A stretch of DNA of 64,000 nt from an uncultured Candidatus Thioglobus sp. Its GTDB lineage: Bacteria; Pseudomonadota; Gammaproteobacteria; PS1; Pseudothioglobaceae. The stretch lies in contig CAJJCX010000004.1 in the NCBI GenBank assembly GCA_905182815.1, positions 558,001-622,000 on the forward strand, in the 5' to 3' direction. This document shows, in pieces, positions 32,898 through 42,176 of the stretch; position 1 is the stretch's first letter; each line of letters starts with the position of its first letter. The position numbers and the translations under genes were made by a program. The notes beneath the pieces are model-generated. The model was not told the origin of the DNA. It did no database searches and saw only the letters and a list, made by a program, of their open reading frames with translations.

Positions 32898-33213
32898 ATT
32901 TAGTTATTTTATTAATTAAATTAGTATGAAGTTAATGAATAAATAAATTGAAGTGTGCTTTAAACCAAATAAGGAGTAGAGGTTTTGTCCAATTTTAGGT
33001 TTGATCTCAATAGCTCCAATGGTATTTGGGAGGTAGACCTGAGAACTGGAAAAAATTTCATGCTAAGCATCTAACTTGAACTAAACATCCAAATTTTCCA
33101 ATGCAAGCTTAACTAGAAAAAGCCTTGGAAGCAAGAAATTATTGAGCCCTTGATTCATATTATTTGGCTCAATAAGTGGAGTAATGCTATGACATTGATC
33201 GGAGATTAAAATT
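32898..33213 (+). other. Gene-poor leader, possible remnant of a lost gene
   Basis: No intact gene is seen here. AAGGAG followed by a TTG at 32985 opens a 27-codon frame (SNFRFDLNSSNGIWEVDL) that stops at TAA. The spacing from the 54-bp element is larger than at copy B, but the local order (element, ACCAAAT, AAGGAG, start) is the same. Beyond the stop there are only short frames separated by stops. It may be a decayed first gene of the operon or a translated leader peptide. The product is not recognised. Confidence 0.35.
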
Positions 33214-33230
33214 AATGTAAGCGTTACATT
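33214..33230 (+). promoter_or_regulatory. 17-bp palindrome upstream of the BMP transporter
   Basis: AATGTAA-GCG-TTACATT is a perfect inverted repeat 24 bp before the BMP start, just ahead of its RBS (AAAGGAG). The GCG centre and TGTAA/TTACA arms resemble LacI-family operators. Alternatively it is a short RNA hairpin. The binding protein is unknown. Confidence 0.5.
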
Positions 33231-33254
33231 TTATAAAAAATAAAGGAGTAATTT

Positions 33255-34259
33255 ATGAAAATAGGAAGATTTAGTAATCTTTTGATTATTACATTATGTA
33301 GCTTTCTTTTGTCTGGACAAGTGCTGGCAGCTAAAATAAAAGTAGCGGGAATATATACTCAACCACTACAACAAAAATGGGATGCCAGATTGCATTTAGC
33401 TTTGCAAGCCCAAGCGGATGCAGGTGAAATTGATTATGTGTATTCTGAAAAAGTTTCTAATACAGATTATGTTCGAGTTTTACGTGAATATTCTGAAAGT
33501 GGAGTGCATCTTATTGTAGGTGAGGCTTTTGGTATTAGTGCCGAGGCTAGAAAAGTATCAGATGATTATCCAGAAATAGCATATCTAATGGGTGATCCTG
33601 GAAGTGGTATGGCGGCGAATATGGCAATAATTTTTCAGTTTTTGATAATTATATTCATGAGCCTTGCTATTTGATGGGTGTTATTGCTGGTGGTATGACT
33701 AAGTCTAATAAGATTGGTATGGTTGGTGGTTACCCAATTGGCGAAGTAAACCGTCTTGTTCCATGCCTTTATGGCTGGCGCAAGGTCAGTTAACCCTGAT
33801 GTTGAGTTCAAAGTTACTTTTCTTGGCTCATGGTATGATCCTCCGAAGGCAAAAGAAGCTGCATTTGCTCAAATTGAAGCAGGTGTAGATGTCTTATATG
33901 CAGAGCGAGCTGGTGTAGTGGATGCTGCAAGAGAAAGAAATATTATTGCATTTGGTAATGTTAATGATATGAATAAAGAGGAAAACGGCACAGGTGTTGT
34001 AGTCACATCTGCTTTATGGCATATGGAGAATGCAATTAATCATGCAATCTCTGGTGTTAAAGCTGGTACATTCGTAGCAGAGGATTATAAAGAATGGACT
34101 ATGATGCAAAAAGGTGGAGCTTCTTTAGCACCTTATTATGAGTTTGATGATCAGATTGCAGCTGATGTTAAAGCTAAAGTTGCAGCAATTTCTTCGGATA
34201 TCATGAGTGGTAACTTTACAGTTGTAGTTAATGACGATGAGCCAAAATCAACTTACTAA
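33255..34259 (+). CDS. BMP-family ABC transporter substrate-binding protein, two compensating frameshifts
   Basis: Periplasmic receptor of the basic-membrane-protein (Med/PnrA) family, which binds nucleosides or related bases. The signal peptide is at about 1-26, ending QVLAA. The frame is lost after GDPGSGMAAN near 33620 (one base missing) and regained near 33758 (one extra base). The middle segment reads FSVFDNYIHEP, CYLMGVIAGG and KIGMVGGYPIGEVNRL without stops. The corrected protein has 334 residues. It heads a transporter operon with the next three genes. Given its context, it probably imports a pyrimidine base or nucleoside. Confidence 0.88.
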
Positions 34260-34268
34260 GATTATCAG

Positions 34269-35789
34269 ATGAAGAAACTACAATTTTCCAAAATTTGTAA
34301 AAATTTTGGTGCTGTTGTAGCTAACGACAATATTTCACTCTCACTAGGTGAGGGTGAAATATTATCTTTGTTAGGTGAAAATGGTGCAGGAAAGACAACA
34401 TTAATGAATATACTTTTTGGGCACTATATTAGTGACAAAGGGTTTATTGAAGTTGAGGGTAAAAGATTAACACCAGGCTCAACAAAAGCTTCATTAGATG
34501 CTGGAATTGGAATGGTTCATCAGCATTTTACTTTAGCGGAAAATCTTACAGTATTAGAAAATATTATTCTTGGCACAGAGCCTTTAAGTAGACTTTGGAG
34601 TAAAAAAAAACTAGCGTATAAAAAACTTGAAGCATTATCAAAGCGCTTCGGCTTATTAATTAATCCAGATGCTAAAGTGGCTGATTTAACGGTTGGAGAA
34701 AAACAGCGAGTTGAAATAATAAAAGCACTTTATCGTGATGCAAGTATTTTAATATTAGATGAGCCAACTGCAGTTCTTACTCCACAAGAAACTATTCAGC
34801 TTTTCAAAGTACTTAAGGAAATGGTAAATGCAGGTTTATCAATAATGTTTATATCGCATAAATTAAATGAAATTTTAGAAATTAGTGATCGTATTGTGGT
34901 TCTTCGTCATGGCAAATTAGTGGGAGAAGTAGCTACTAAAAAGGCAAATAAGGAGTTGCTTGCAGAAATGATGGTTGGCCACAAAGTTACTCGACCAGCT
35001 TATGAAAAATTGGAAATTGGTAAAGCAGTTGTAGAGCTAAATAATGTCTGTCTTAATGCGAGTGATGGCACGGTTGGACTTAGCAATATAAATCTCAAGA
35101 TACATGAAAAAGAAATTATTGGTCTGGCAGGAGTTTCAGGTAATGGTCAATTTGGAGTAGCTTCAATTCTTCAGGGATTAACTCATCCAAGCTCAGGCGA
35201 ATTTAAGCTATTTGGACAGAGTTTAATTAAATATGATCCTCGTTATCTTACAAAATCTGGCGTAGCACGGATTCCAGAGGACCGCTCAAAAGAGGGTGTT
35301 ATTGGGGAAATGGCGCTATGGGAAAATTTCCTTGGAGAGGAGTTACGCTCTAAAGCTAAATCAGGTTTTATTATTGACAAAAAGAAGGCAGTTAATAATG
35401 CTGAAAAATTAATACAAGAATATGATATTCGTTGCGAAGGAGCTTTTGCATCTACAAGATTATTATCTGGTGGTAATATTCAGAAGTTAATCCTTGCAAG
35501 AAGTTTATCGAACAACCCTCGTTTTATAATAGCAAATAAACCAGCAAGAGGCTTAGATGAAGGTGCTATTAGTTTTGTTCAACATCAAATAATAAATGCT
35601 AAAACAAAAGGTGCTGGAGTATTGCTGATTAGTGAAGATTTAGATGAAATTTTTGAACTATCTGACCGTATTGCAGTTATATTTGATGGGAAATTACAAG
35701 GACCTTTTGATGCTAGTTCACTGACTATAAATCAAGTCGGCCTTATGATGAGTGGTGAAATGAAAGAGGGTAGTTTTAATGAGGCTTAA
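34269..35789 (+). CDS. ABC transporter ATPase, double-domain (BMP/nucleoside type)
   Basis: A 506-residue ATPase with two NBDs. NBD1 has Walker A GENGAGKTT, signature LTVGEKQRVEI and Walker B ILILDEPTAVL. NBD2 begins about residue 255 with GVSGNGQFG in place of a full Walker A, signature LLSGGNIQKLILA and a degenerate Walker B (IIANKPARGLD). The NBD2 asymmetry is usual for this transporter class. It overlaps the next gene by 11 bp. Confidence 0.93.
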   Translation: MKKLQFSKICKNFGAVVANDNISLSLGEGEILSLLGENGAGKTTLMNILFGHYISDKGFIEVEGKRLTPGSTKASLDAGIGMVHQHFTLAENLTVLENIILGTEPLSRLWSKKKLAYKKLEALSKRFGLLINPDAKVADLTVGEKQRVEIIKALYRDASILILDEPTAVLTPQETIQLFKVLKEMVNAGLSIMFISHKLNEILEISDRIVVLRHGKLVGEVATKKANKELLAEMMVGHKVTRPAYEKLEIGKAVVELNNVCLNASDGTVGLSNINLKIHEKEIIGLAGVSGNGQFGVASILQGLTHPSSGEFKLFGQSLIKYDPRYLTKSGVARIPEDRSKEGVIGEMALWENFLGEELRSKAKSGFIIDKKKAVNNAEKLIQEYDIRCEGAFASTRLLSGGNIQKLILARSLSNNPRFIIANKPARGLDEGAISFVQHQIINAKTKGAGVLLISEDLDEIFELSDRIAVIFDGKLQGPFDASSLTINQVGLMMSGEMKEGSFNEA

Positions 35790-36831
35790 AACAAGAAGAA
35801 ATACTCCTGTATGGTTAATTGCAGTATTACCCATTCTTTCTATTTTAGTTGCTTTTATTTTTGGCGCTTTTTTTATAATTTGGGCGGGCGAATCTCCAAT
35901 CACTGCTTATATTGCTTTAATTAATGGAGCTTTAGGTTCAAGTTTTGCAATTACTGAATCCCTAACAAGGGCAATCCCATTAATTTTTACAGGTCTAGCA
36001 GCAGCTGTTGCATTTCGAGCAAAATTTTGGAATATTGGTGCAGAGGGGCAATTATATTGTGGTGCTATGGCGGCAACATTAGTTGGGACAGGAATGATTG
36101 ATCTACCCTCTATAATAATGATTCCAGTGTTGTTTATTGCAGGTGCTTTAGCGGGCTGTTTAATTTTGTTGTTACCAGTCTTTCTTAAAACCCATATGAA
36201 GGTGGATGAAGTAGTAACAACTCTGTTGCTGAATTTTATAATTTTACTTTTTGTGAATATGTTGCTTGAAGGGCCTTGGAAAGACCCTATGGCTATGGGA
36301 TGGCCTCAGGCTGCAAGAATTATTGATAATGGAGTTCTGCCTACTATAGTTGCTAAGAGTAGATTGCATTTTGGAATAATTATTGCACTAGTGATGTCAA
36401 TTATAATGTGGGCTATACTTCGTTTTACAGTTTGGGGGTATGAAATACGAGCGGTTGGGTACAACCAGCAAGCCTCAACTTTTTATGGAATATCGATCAA
36501 TAAATCAGTGCTAATGGTTGCTCTTTTTAGTGGTGGATTAGCAGGTATGGCTGGAGTTAGTGAGGTTACTGGTCTGAAAGGCTACTTAACTTTAACTTTA
36601 TCACCTGGCTTTGGTTATACGGGAATAGCAGTTGCAATGCTTGCACAGCTTCATCCTATTGGGGTAATTGTTTCAGCTATATTTCTAGCGTCAATTTATG
36701 TGGGTGCTGATGCGATGAGTCGAACAGTAGATATACCTAATTATATTGCAGATATTTTAGTTGCTATATCTTTATTATCGGTTTTAGTTGGATCAATGCT
36801 GGCACGATTCCGAATTGTTTGGGGTAAATAA
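35779..36831 (+). CDS. ABC transporter permease 1 (BMP/nucleoside type)
   Basis: A 350-residue inner-membrane permease of the BPD_transp_2 (RbsC/YufP) family, with about eight hydrophobic segments and the motifs FWNIGAEGQLYCGAMAAT and VDEVVTTLLLNF. It pairs with the next gene to form a heterodimeric channel. Confidence 0.92.
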   Translation: MRLKTRRNTPVWLIAVLPILSILVAFIFGAFFIIWAGESPITAYIALINGALGSSFAITESLTRAIPLIFTGLAAAVAFRAKFWNIGAEGQLYCGAMAATLVGTGMIDLPSIIMIPVLFIAGALAGCLILLLPVFLKTHMKVDEVVTTLLLNFIILLFVNMLLEGPWKDPMAMGWPQAARIIDNGVLPTIVAKSRLHFGIIIALVMSIIMWAILRFTVWGYEIRAVGYNQQASTFYGISINKSVLMVALFSGGLAGMAGVSEVTGLKGYLTLTLSPGFGYTGIAVAMLAQLHPIGVIVSAIFLASIYVGADAMSRTVDIPNYIADILVAISLLSVLVGSMLARFRIVWGK

Positions 36832-36833
36832 TT

Positions 36834-37781
36834 ATGTTGGAATTACTTGAATTAATATTAACAACGAGTTTATGGGCAGCTGTAGTAAGAATTGCAACCC
36901 CATTAATTTTTGCTACATTGGGTGAATTAATTTGTGAGCGAGCAGGAGTATTAAATCTCGGAATTGAAGGCATAATGACAATTGGCGCAATGGCAGGTTG
37001 GTTATGGGTTTATCAAGGTGGAGACCTCTGGGGTGGAGTAGTATTTGCTGCTATAGTGGGCATGCTATTTGGTTTTCTGCATAGCATATTGGTTGTCTAT
37101 CTTGGTTTGTCACAACATGTTAGTGGAATTGGAATCACTATGCTTGCCTCATCTATTAGTTATTATGCATATACAATGATAATACCATTTAGCACTACTC
37201 CACCCAAAATTGTAGCATTCAGTGCATTTGAAGTGCCATTACTATCATCAATTCCAATTATTGGAGGAGCTTTTTTTAACCAAACTGCATTAACATATTT
37301 AGCATATATATTAGTAATAGTGACTTTCTACGTACTTTATAAAATGCCACTTGGTTTAACAATTAGAATGGCAGGAGAAAATCCAGTTGCTAATGAGGCC
37401 CAAGGTATTAATGTATTATTAATTCGTACTGGGGCAGTAATGGTAGGAAGTGCTTTGATGGCAATTGGAGGCGCATTTTTAACTATGTCTGCATTTGATG
37501 CATTTTATTTTGGTATGATTAATGGTAGAGGGTGGATCTGTGTTGCGCTGGTTATTTTTGCCTCTTGGAAGCCGGGCAAAGCCTTTTTAGGGGCAATTTT
37601 ATTTGCATTATTTGAAGCATTACAGGTTAGGGCGCAATTAATAGGTGCAGATGTTATTCCATATCAAATTTTTTCTATGATGCCATACTTTCTCAGCATA
37701 GTTGCGATGATGCTTGTTGCACGAAGAGCAGCCTATCCTAAGGCATTATTAGTACCATTTAGACAAGGAGATCGTATCTAA
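36834..37781 (+). CDS. ABC transporter permease 2 (BMP/nucleoside type)
   Basis: A 315-residue permease of the YufQ type with LICERAGVLNLGIEGIM and GLTIRMAGENPVANEAQGI. Its TAA overlaps the ATG of the deaminase gene (TAATG), tying uptake to deamination. Confidence 0.92.
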   Translation: MLELLELILTTSLWAAVVRIATPLIFATLGELICERAGVLNLGIEGIMTIGAMAGWLWVYQGGDLWGGVVFAAIVGMLFGFLHSILVVYLGLSQHVSGIGITMLASSISYYAYTMIIPFSTTPPKIVAFSAFEVPLLSSIPIIGGAFFNQTALTYLAYILVIVTFYVLYKMPLGLTIRMAGENPVANEAQGINVLLIRTGAVMVGSALMAIGGAFLTMSAFDAFYFGMINGRGWICVALVIFASWKPGKAFLGAILFALFEALQVRAQLIGADVIPYQIFSMMPYFLSIVAMMLVARRAAYPKALLVPFRQGDRI

Positions 37782-39058
37782 TGTTCGACATACTTATTAA
37801 ACACGCTAACCTTCCAGATGACCGTAAGAATTTTGATATTGCTATTCAAAACAAAAAAATAGTAGCTATTGATAGAAATATTATTGGCGAAGCAGTTAAT
37901 ACTATTGATGCGACTGATAAATTAGTTTCTCCAAGCCACGTCGATAGCCATTTTCACTTAGACGCTACTTTAACTCTTGGTCAGCCACGCTTTAATGAGA
38001 GTGGTACTTTACTTGAAGGTATTCAGCTATGGGATGAGCTAAAACCCCATTTAACTATTGAGCTTATAAAAAAACGTGCTCGAAAATTATGTCATTGGGC
38101 AATAGCAAATGGATGTTTGGCAATTCGGAGCCATGTAGATATAAGTGATGATCGATTGCTGGCAGTTGAGGCGTTATTAGAGTTGCGAAAAGAAATGCGG
38201 GATTGGATCGACATCCAGCTAGTTGCATTTCCGCAAAATGGATATTTACGCTATAAAAACTCTATTAAAAATCTTGATAGAGCATTAAAAAAAGGTGTGG
38301 ATGTTATAGGCGGTATTCCGCACTTTGAACGCACTATGAATGAAGGCTCTTTATCTATTAAATTGTTATGTGAACTAGCCGCAGAAAAAGATTTACTAGT
38401 AGATATGCATTGCGATGAATCGGATGATCCAATGTCTAGACACGTTGAAACACTTGCTTTTGAAGCTCATCGTTTGGGTCTTGAGGGAAGAGTAACGGGT
38501 TCTCACTTAACATCAATGCATTCAATGGATAATTATTACGTAAGTAAATTAATACCATTGTTACAAGAGGCTGAATTACAAGTAGTTGCTAATCCATTAA
38601 TAAATATTACCCTTCAAGGTCGCCATGATCTCTATCCTAAACGCAGAGGAATGACGCGTGTTAAAGAGCTGTTAAATAGTAATATTAACGTTGCTTTTGG
38701 CCATGACTGTGTAATGGATCCATGGTATAGCCTAGGCAAACATGATATGTTAGAAGTTGCTAATATGGGATTACATGTTGGACAAATGACAGGTGTTAAA
38801 GAAATGCATCAAATATTTCAAGCTATTACAAATAATGGAGCCAGAGTAATGCAACTAGATAATTATGGCATTGAGGTTGGTTGCAATGCTAATTTGGTGA
38901 TTCATCAGGCTAATAATCCAATTGAAGCGATACGCTTATGCAATGCGCGTTTATTTGTAATTCGTAATGGCCAGATTATTGCAAAGGCTAATCCAACAGA
39001 AAGCCAACTATTATTAAATGGAGAGAAAGATAAGAGAGTTATAGATTGGACCCTCTAA
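37781..39058 (+). CDS. codA: CodA-like cytosine / 5-methylcytosine deaminase
   Basis: Amidohydrolase of the cytosine deaminase family, 425 residues. The metal ligands are His57 and His59 (VDSHFHLD), His in DMHCDESDD and Asp309 (FGHDCVMDPWYSLG). The proton-shuttle region TGSHLTSMHS and the base-binding VAFPQNG match E. coli CodA. The residue after the metal Asp is Cys310, where E. coli has Asp314. Loss of that Asp was reported to mark deaminases that accept 5-methylcytosine and make thymine. The family call is firm. The 5-methylcytosine specificity is inference. Confidence 0.9.
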   Translation: MFDILIKHANLPDDRKNFDIAIQNKKIVAIDRNIIGEAVNTIDATDKLVSPSHVDSHFHLDATLTLGQPRFNESGTLLEGIQLWDELKPHLTIELIKKRARKLCHWAIANGCLAIRSHVDISDDRLLAVEALLELRKEMRDWIDIQLVAFPQNGYLRYKNSIKNLDRALKKGVDVIGGIPHFERTMNEGSLSIKLLCELAAEKDLLVDMHCDESDDPMSRHVETLAFEAHRLGLEGRVTGSHLTSMHSMDNYYVSKLIPLLQEAELQVVANPLINITLQGRHDLYPKRRGMTRVKELLNSNINVAFGHDCVMDPWYSLGKHDMLEVANMGLHVGQMTGVKEMHQIFQAITNNGARVMQLDNYGIEVGCNANLVIHQANNPIEAIRLCNARLFVIRNGQIIAKANPTESQLLLNGEKDKRVIDWTL

Positions 39059-39149
39059 GAATAATAATAAAAAGAAATGCTGCTTAAGGTAAAAAGATAA
39101 TTATTTTTAAGGGTTAAGTCAAATACCTTAGATGATAGGAGAATAAAAA

Positions 39150-40469
39150 ATGTTAAAAAATAATCCTAAATATTATGATGCTCACTGGATGCCTTATAGT
39201 GGGAATAGAGAGTTTAAAGCAAATCCACGTATAATGGTTTCTGCTAAAGACAGTTATTACATAGACGATAAAGGCAGGAAAATATTTGATGGCCTTTCAG
39301 GTCTTTGGACTTGTGGAGCAGGTCACTCTCGCCCTGAAATTATTGAAGCAGTCTCTAAACAAATTGAGACTTTGGATTATTCTCCTGCATTTCAATTTGG
39401 ACACGAAAAATCGTTTGAGTTGGCAAATAGAATTATTGAATTTACTCCAAAAGATCTGGATCGTGTCTTTTTTACTTGTTCTGGTTCAGAGGCAGTAGAT
39501 AGTTCTCTAAAAATTGCTCGAGCTTATTGGAGACTTAAGGGAAAGGTCGGTAAGACTCGTTTGATTGGAAGGATAAAAGGCTATCATGGAGTTAATTTTG
39601 GAGGGATTAGTGTTGGTGGTATTGGTCCTAATAGAGAAATGTTTGGACAAGGAATTGAAGCAGATCATTTATCGTCTACCCTTCTCCCAGAAAATATATT
39701 TAGCAAAGGGCAGCCCCAGGTTGGAGATCATTTAGCAGATGACTTATTAAATAAAATATTATTGCATGGCGCCTCTAATATTGCAGCAGTAATTGTAGAG
39801 CCAATGGCGGGTTCCGCTGGCGTATTTCCACCCCCCATAGGATATCTAAAAAGGCTACGTAAAATCTGTGACTCTAATGATATTTTATTAATCTTTGATG
39901 AAGTGATAACCGCTTTTGGCCGTATGGGCGCAAAAACAGGTGGCGAAGCTTTTGGCGTTACTCCAGATATAATGACTTTTGCAAAACAGGTTAGTAATGG
40001 CAGCCAACCACTGGGTGGTGTAGTAGTTAAAAAAAATATTTATGAAACTTTTATGGATACAAAAGCACCAAATTATTTAGTTGAATTATTCCATGGTTAT
40101 ACATATTCAGCTCATCCTGTGGGATGCGCTGCATCAATTGCAAGTTTAGATATATTACAGAATGATAATTTGATAGAGCGAGTTAAAAAAATGAGCCCAA
40201 TATTTGAAAAAGAACTTCATAGTCTTAAAGGTTTGCAATATGTTTCAGATATTCGTAATTATGGACTGGCTGGTGGAATTACTATTGAGTCTGCTAAAAA
40301 TGAACCTGCATTAAGACCCTATCAAATTGCAATGAAGTGCTGGAATAAAGGCTTTTATGTTCGATATGGTGGTGATACTATTCAATTAGGTTTGCCATTT
40401 ATCGTATCTGAACAAGAAATAAAGGATGTTGTTGGAGCAATATCTGACTCAATTAAAGAATTACAATAA
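39150..40469 (+). CDS. Omega-amino acid (beta-alanine / beta-aminoisobutyrate) aminotransferase
   Basis: Class III PLP aminotransferase, 439 residues. It has FTCSGSEAVDSSLKIAR, LLIFDEVITAFGRMGA and the PLP Lys in TFAKQVSNGSQPLGG. The start NPKYYDAHWMPYSGNREFK matches omega-amino acid:pyruvate aminotransferases. In this island it would turn beta-alanine into malonate semialdehyde and beta-aminoisobutyrate into methylmalonate semialdehyde. RBS GATAGGAG. It is followed 14 bp later by the matching dehydrogenase. Confidence 0.9.
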   Translation: MLKNNPKYYDAHWMPYSGNREFKANPRIMVSAKDSYYIDDKGRKIFDGLSGLWTCGAGHSRPEIIEAVSKQIETLDYSPAFQFGHEKSFELANRIIEFTPKDLDRVFFTCSGSEAVDSSLKIARAYWRLKGKVGKTRLIGRIKGYHGVNFGGISVGGIGPNREMFGQGIEADHLSSTLLPENIFSKGQPQVGDHLADDLLNKILLHGASNIAAVIVEPMAGSAGVFPPPIGYLKRLRKICDSNDILLIFDEVITAFGRMGAKTGGEAFGVTPDIMTFAKQVSNGSQPLGGVVVKKNIYETFMDTKAPNYLVELFHGYTYSAHPVGCAASIASLDILQNDNLIERVKKMSPIFEKELHSLKGLQYVSDIRNYGLAGGITIESAKNEPALRPYQIAMKCWNKGFYVRYGGDTIQLGLPFIVSEQEIKDVVGAISDSIKELQ

Positions 40470-40483
40470 AGGAGTAAGAAGAG

Positions 40484-41974
40484 ATGAAATTAGTAGAACA
40501 CCTTATTAATGGTGAGCTTGTATCAATGGGTGACCCTACTCAAGATGTATTTAATCCATCGACAGGAGAGGTTGGGAAGCAAGTAGAAATTGCTTCAAAA
40601 AATACTGTTGAAAAAGCTATAAATGCGGCTCACGAAGCTTTTCCAGCATGGCGAGCAACGCCACCACTTAAACGAGCTAGAATTATGTTTCGTTTTAAAG
40701 AATTATTAGAAAAAAATATTAATAAAATAGCGCAATTAATTGGAGAGGAGCATGGAAAAATCGCACATGATGCGCTTGGTGAAATTACTCGAGGTATAGA
40801 GAATGTTGAATATGCTTGCTATGCACCGCAACTTCTAAAAGGAGAGCATAGTAAAAATATTTCAACCAATATTGATTCATGGAGTGAGTTTCAACCCTTA
40901 GGAGTTGTTACAGGAATCACCCCTTTTAATTTTCCTGCTATGGTTCCATTATGGATGTATCCCATGGCAATAGTTTGTGGTAATTGTTTTGTATTAAAGC
41001 CCTCAGAAAGAGATCCTTCGTCAGCATTATTTATTGCTCAATTATTAAATGAAGCAGGCTTACCAAAAGGGGTTTTAAATGTAGTTAATGGAGGTAAGGA
41101 GGCAGTAGATACTTTGCTCAAAGATGAAAGAGTGCAAGCTGTAAGTTTTGTTGGATCAACTCCTATTGCAAAATATATTTATAGAACTGCTTCTGAAAAT
41201 GATAAGAGGTGCCAAGCTCTTGGAGGCGCTAAAAACCATGCTATTGTTATGCAAGATGCAGAAATGGAGAATACAGTGAATGCTCTTATAGGTGCTGCAT
41301 TTGGCTCAAGTGGTGAAAGGTGTATGGCAATTTCCGTAGCAGTAGCAGTCGGCTCAGTCACAGCAGATAATTTAATAGCTGGCTTGAAATCTAAGATGCA
41401 TGACCTTAAGGTGGGTAATTTTGATAATAGTAAAAATGATTTTGGACCACTTATAACTAAAGATCATATGGAAAAAGTTAAAGAATATATCACCAGTGCA
41501 GAAGATCAAGGCGCCGACATTGTTGTTGATGGACGGAGTGTTGAGGTAAAAGGTTGTGAAAATGGCTTTTATGTTGGTGGAACGCTTATTGATAGCGTGC
41601 AATCTTCAATGAAGTCTTATAAGGAAGAAATATTTGGACCAGTATTGCAGGTAGTGAGAGTAGAAACTATGCAACAAGCAATTGACTTAATAGATGAGCA
41701 TGAATATGGAAATGGCACGTGTATTTTCACCCGAGATGGTGAAGCAGCAAGATATTTTAGTGATCAAATAAAAGTTGGTATGGTTGGTATCAATGTACCA
41801 TTGCCCGTCCCTGCTGCTCAGCATAGTTTTGGTGGTTGGAAGCAATCAATGTTTGGTGATTTGGCTGCATATGGGCCAGATAGCGTAAGATTTTATACAC
41901 GTAGAAAAACCATAACTCAGCGCTGGCCATCATCCAGTGTAAGGGAAGGCGTAAACTTTTCTTTCCCTTCATAA
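40484..41974 (+). CDS. mmsA: CoA-acylating (methyl)malonate-semialdehyde dehydrogenase
   Basis: Converts methylmalonate semialdehyde to propionyl-CoA, or malonate semialdehyde to acetyl-CoA, with NAD, CoA and loss of CO2. The 496-residue protein has GITPFNFPAMVPLWMYPMA, FVGSTPIAKYIY, the catalytic Cys in SSGERCMAISVAV, and the MmsA-specific VPAAQHSFGGWKQS. A terminator closes the operon after it. Confidence 0.93.
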   Translation: MKLVEHLINGELVSMGDPTQDVFNPSTGEVGKQVEIASKNTVEKAINAAHEAFPAWRATPPLKRARIMFRFKELLEKNINKIAQLIGEEHGKIAHDALGEITRGIENVEYACYAPQLLKGEHSKNISTNIDSWSEFQPLGVVTGITPFNFPAMVPLWMYPMAIVCGNCFVLKPSERDPSSALFIAQLLNEAGLPKGVLNVVNGGKEAVDTLLKDERVQAVSFVGSTPIAKYIYRTASENDKRCQALGGAKNHAIVMQDAEMENTVNALIGAAFGSSGERCMAISVAVAVGSVTADNLIAGLKSKMHDLKVGNFDNSKNDFGPLITKDHMEKVKEYITSAEDQGADIVVDGRSVEVKGCENGFYVGGTLIDSVQSSMKSYKEEIFGPVLQVVRVETMQQAIDLIDEHEYGNGTCIFTRDGEAARYFSDQIKVGMVGINVPLPVPAAQHSFGGWKQSMFGDLAAYGPDSVRFYTRRKTITQRWPSSSVREGVNFSFPS

Positions 41975-41992
41975 CTGGTTTTTATGTTTTTT

Positions 41993-42024
41993 TAAATGAC
42001 CTCCTTTAGGAGGTCATTTTTTTT
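41993..42024 (+). terminator. Terminator at the end of the first half-island
   Basis: AATGACCTCC-TTTA-GGAGGTCATT is a perfect 10-bp stem with a 4-nt loop and is followed by eight T in total. Confidence 0.95.
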
Positions 42025-42080
42025 GTCCCCTAGATTATATTTAATGCCACTTTGAGAACTATTTAAAGTCAACCAATTAA

Positions 42081-42134
42081 TTATAGTTGACAAGTATAAA
42101 AAAAATATGTAGCCTGTCTATTTAGTCAAGAAGT
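42081..42134 (+). promoter_or_regulatory. 54-bp promoter/operator element, copy B
   Basis: Second copy of the element found at 32844 (49/54 identical). It has TTGACA as a -35 candidate, 17 bp before the conserved TAGCCT. The 15-bp palindrome has one mismatched position here (ATAGTTG-A-CAAGTAT). It lies only 42 bp before the beta-ureidopropionase start, so it is very likely that operon's promoter. Confidence 0.8.
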
Positions 42135-42176
42135 GTAAAGTTTTTTTATTTACCAAATCGGAAAAGGAGGAATTGA

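Noticed and set aside
29323-33254. tRNA-Asn as an attachment site for an integrated island carrying the pyrimidine genes
   Set aside because: No integrase, no repeat of the tRNA 3' end downstream, and ordinary metabolic genes separate the tRNA from the island.
33255-34259. Two separate short BMP genes
   Set aside because: The middle segment encodes matching BMP motifs in another frame, so it is one gene with two frame breaks.
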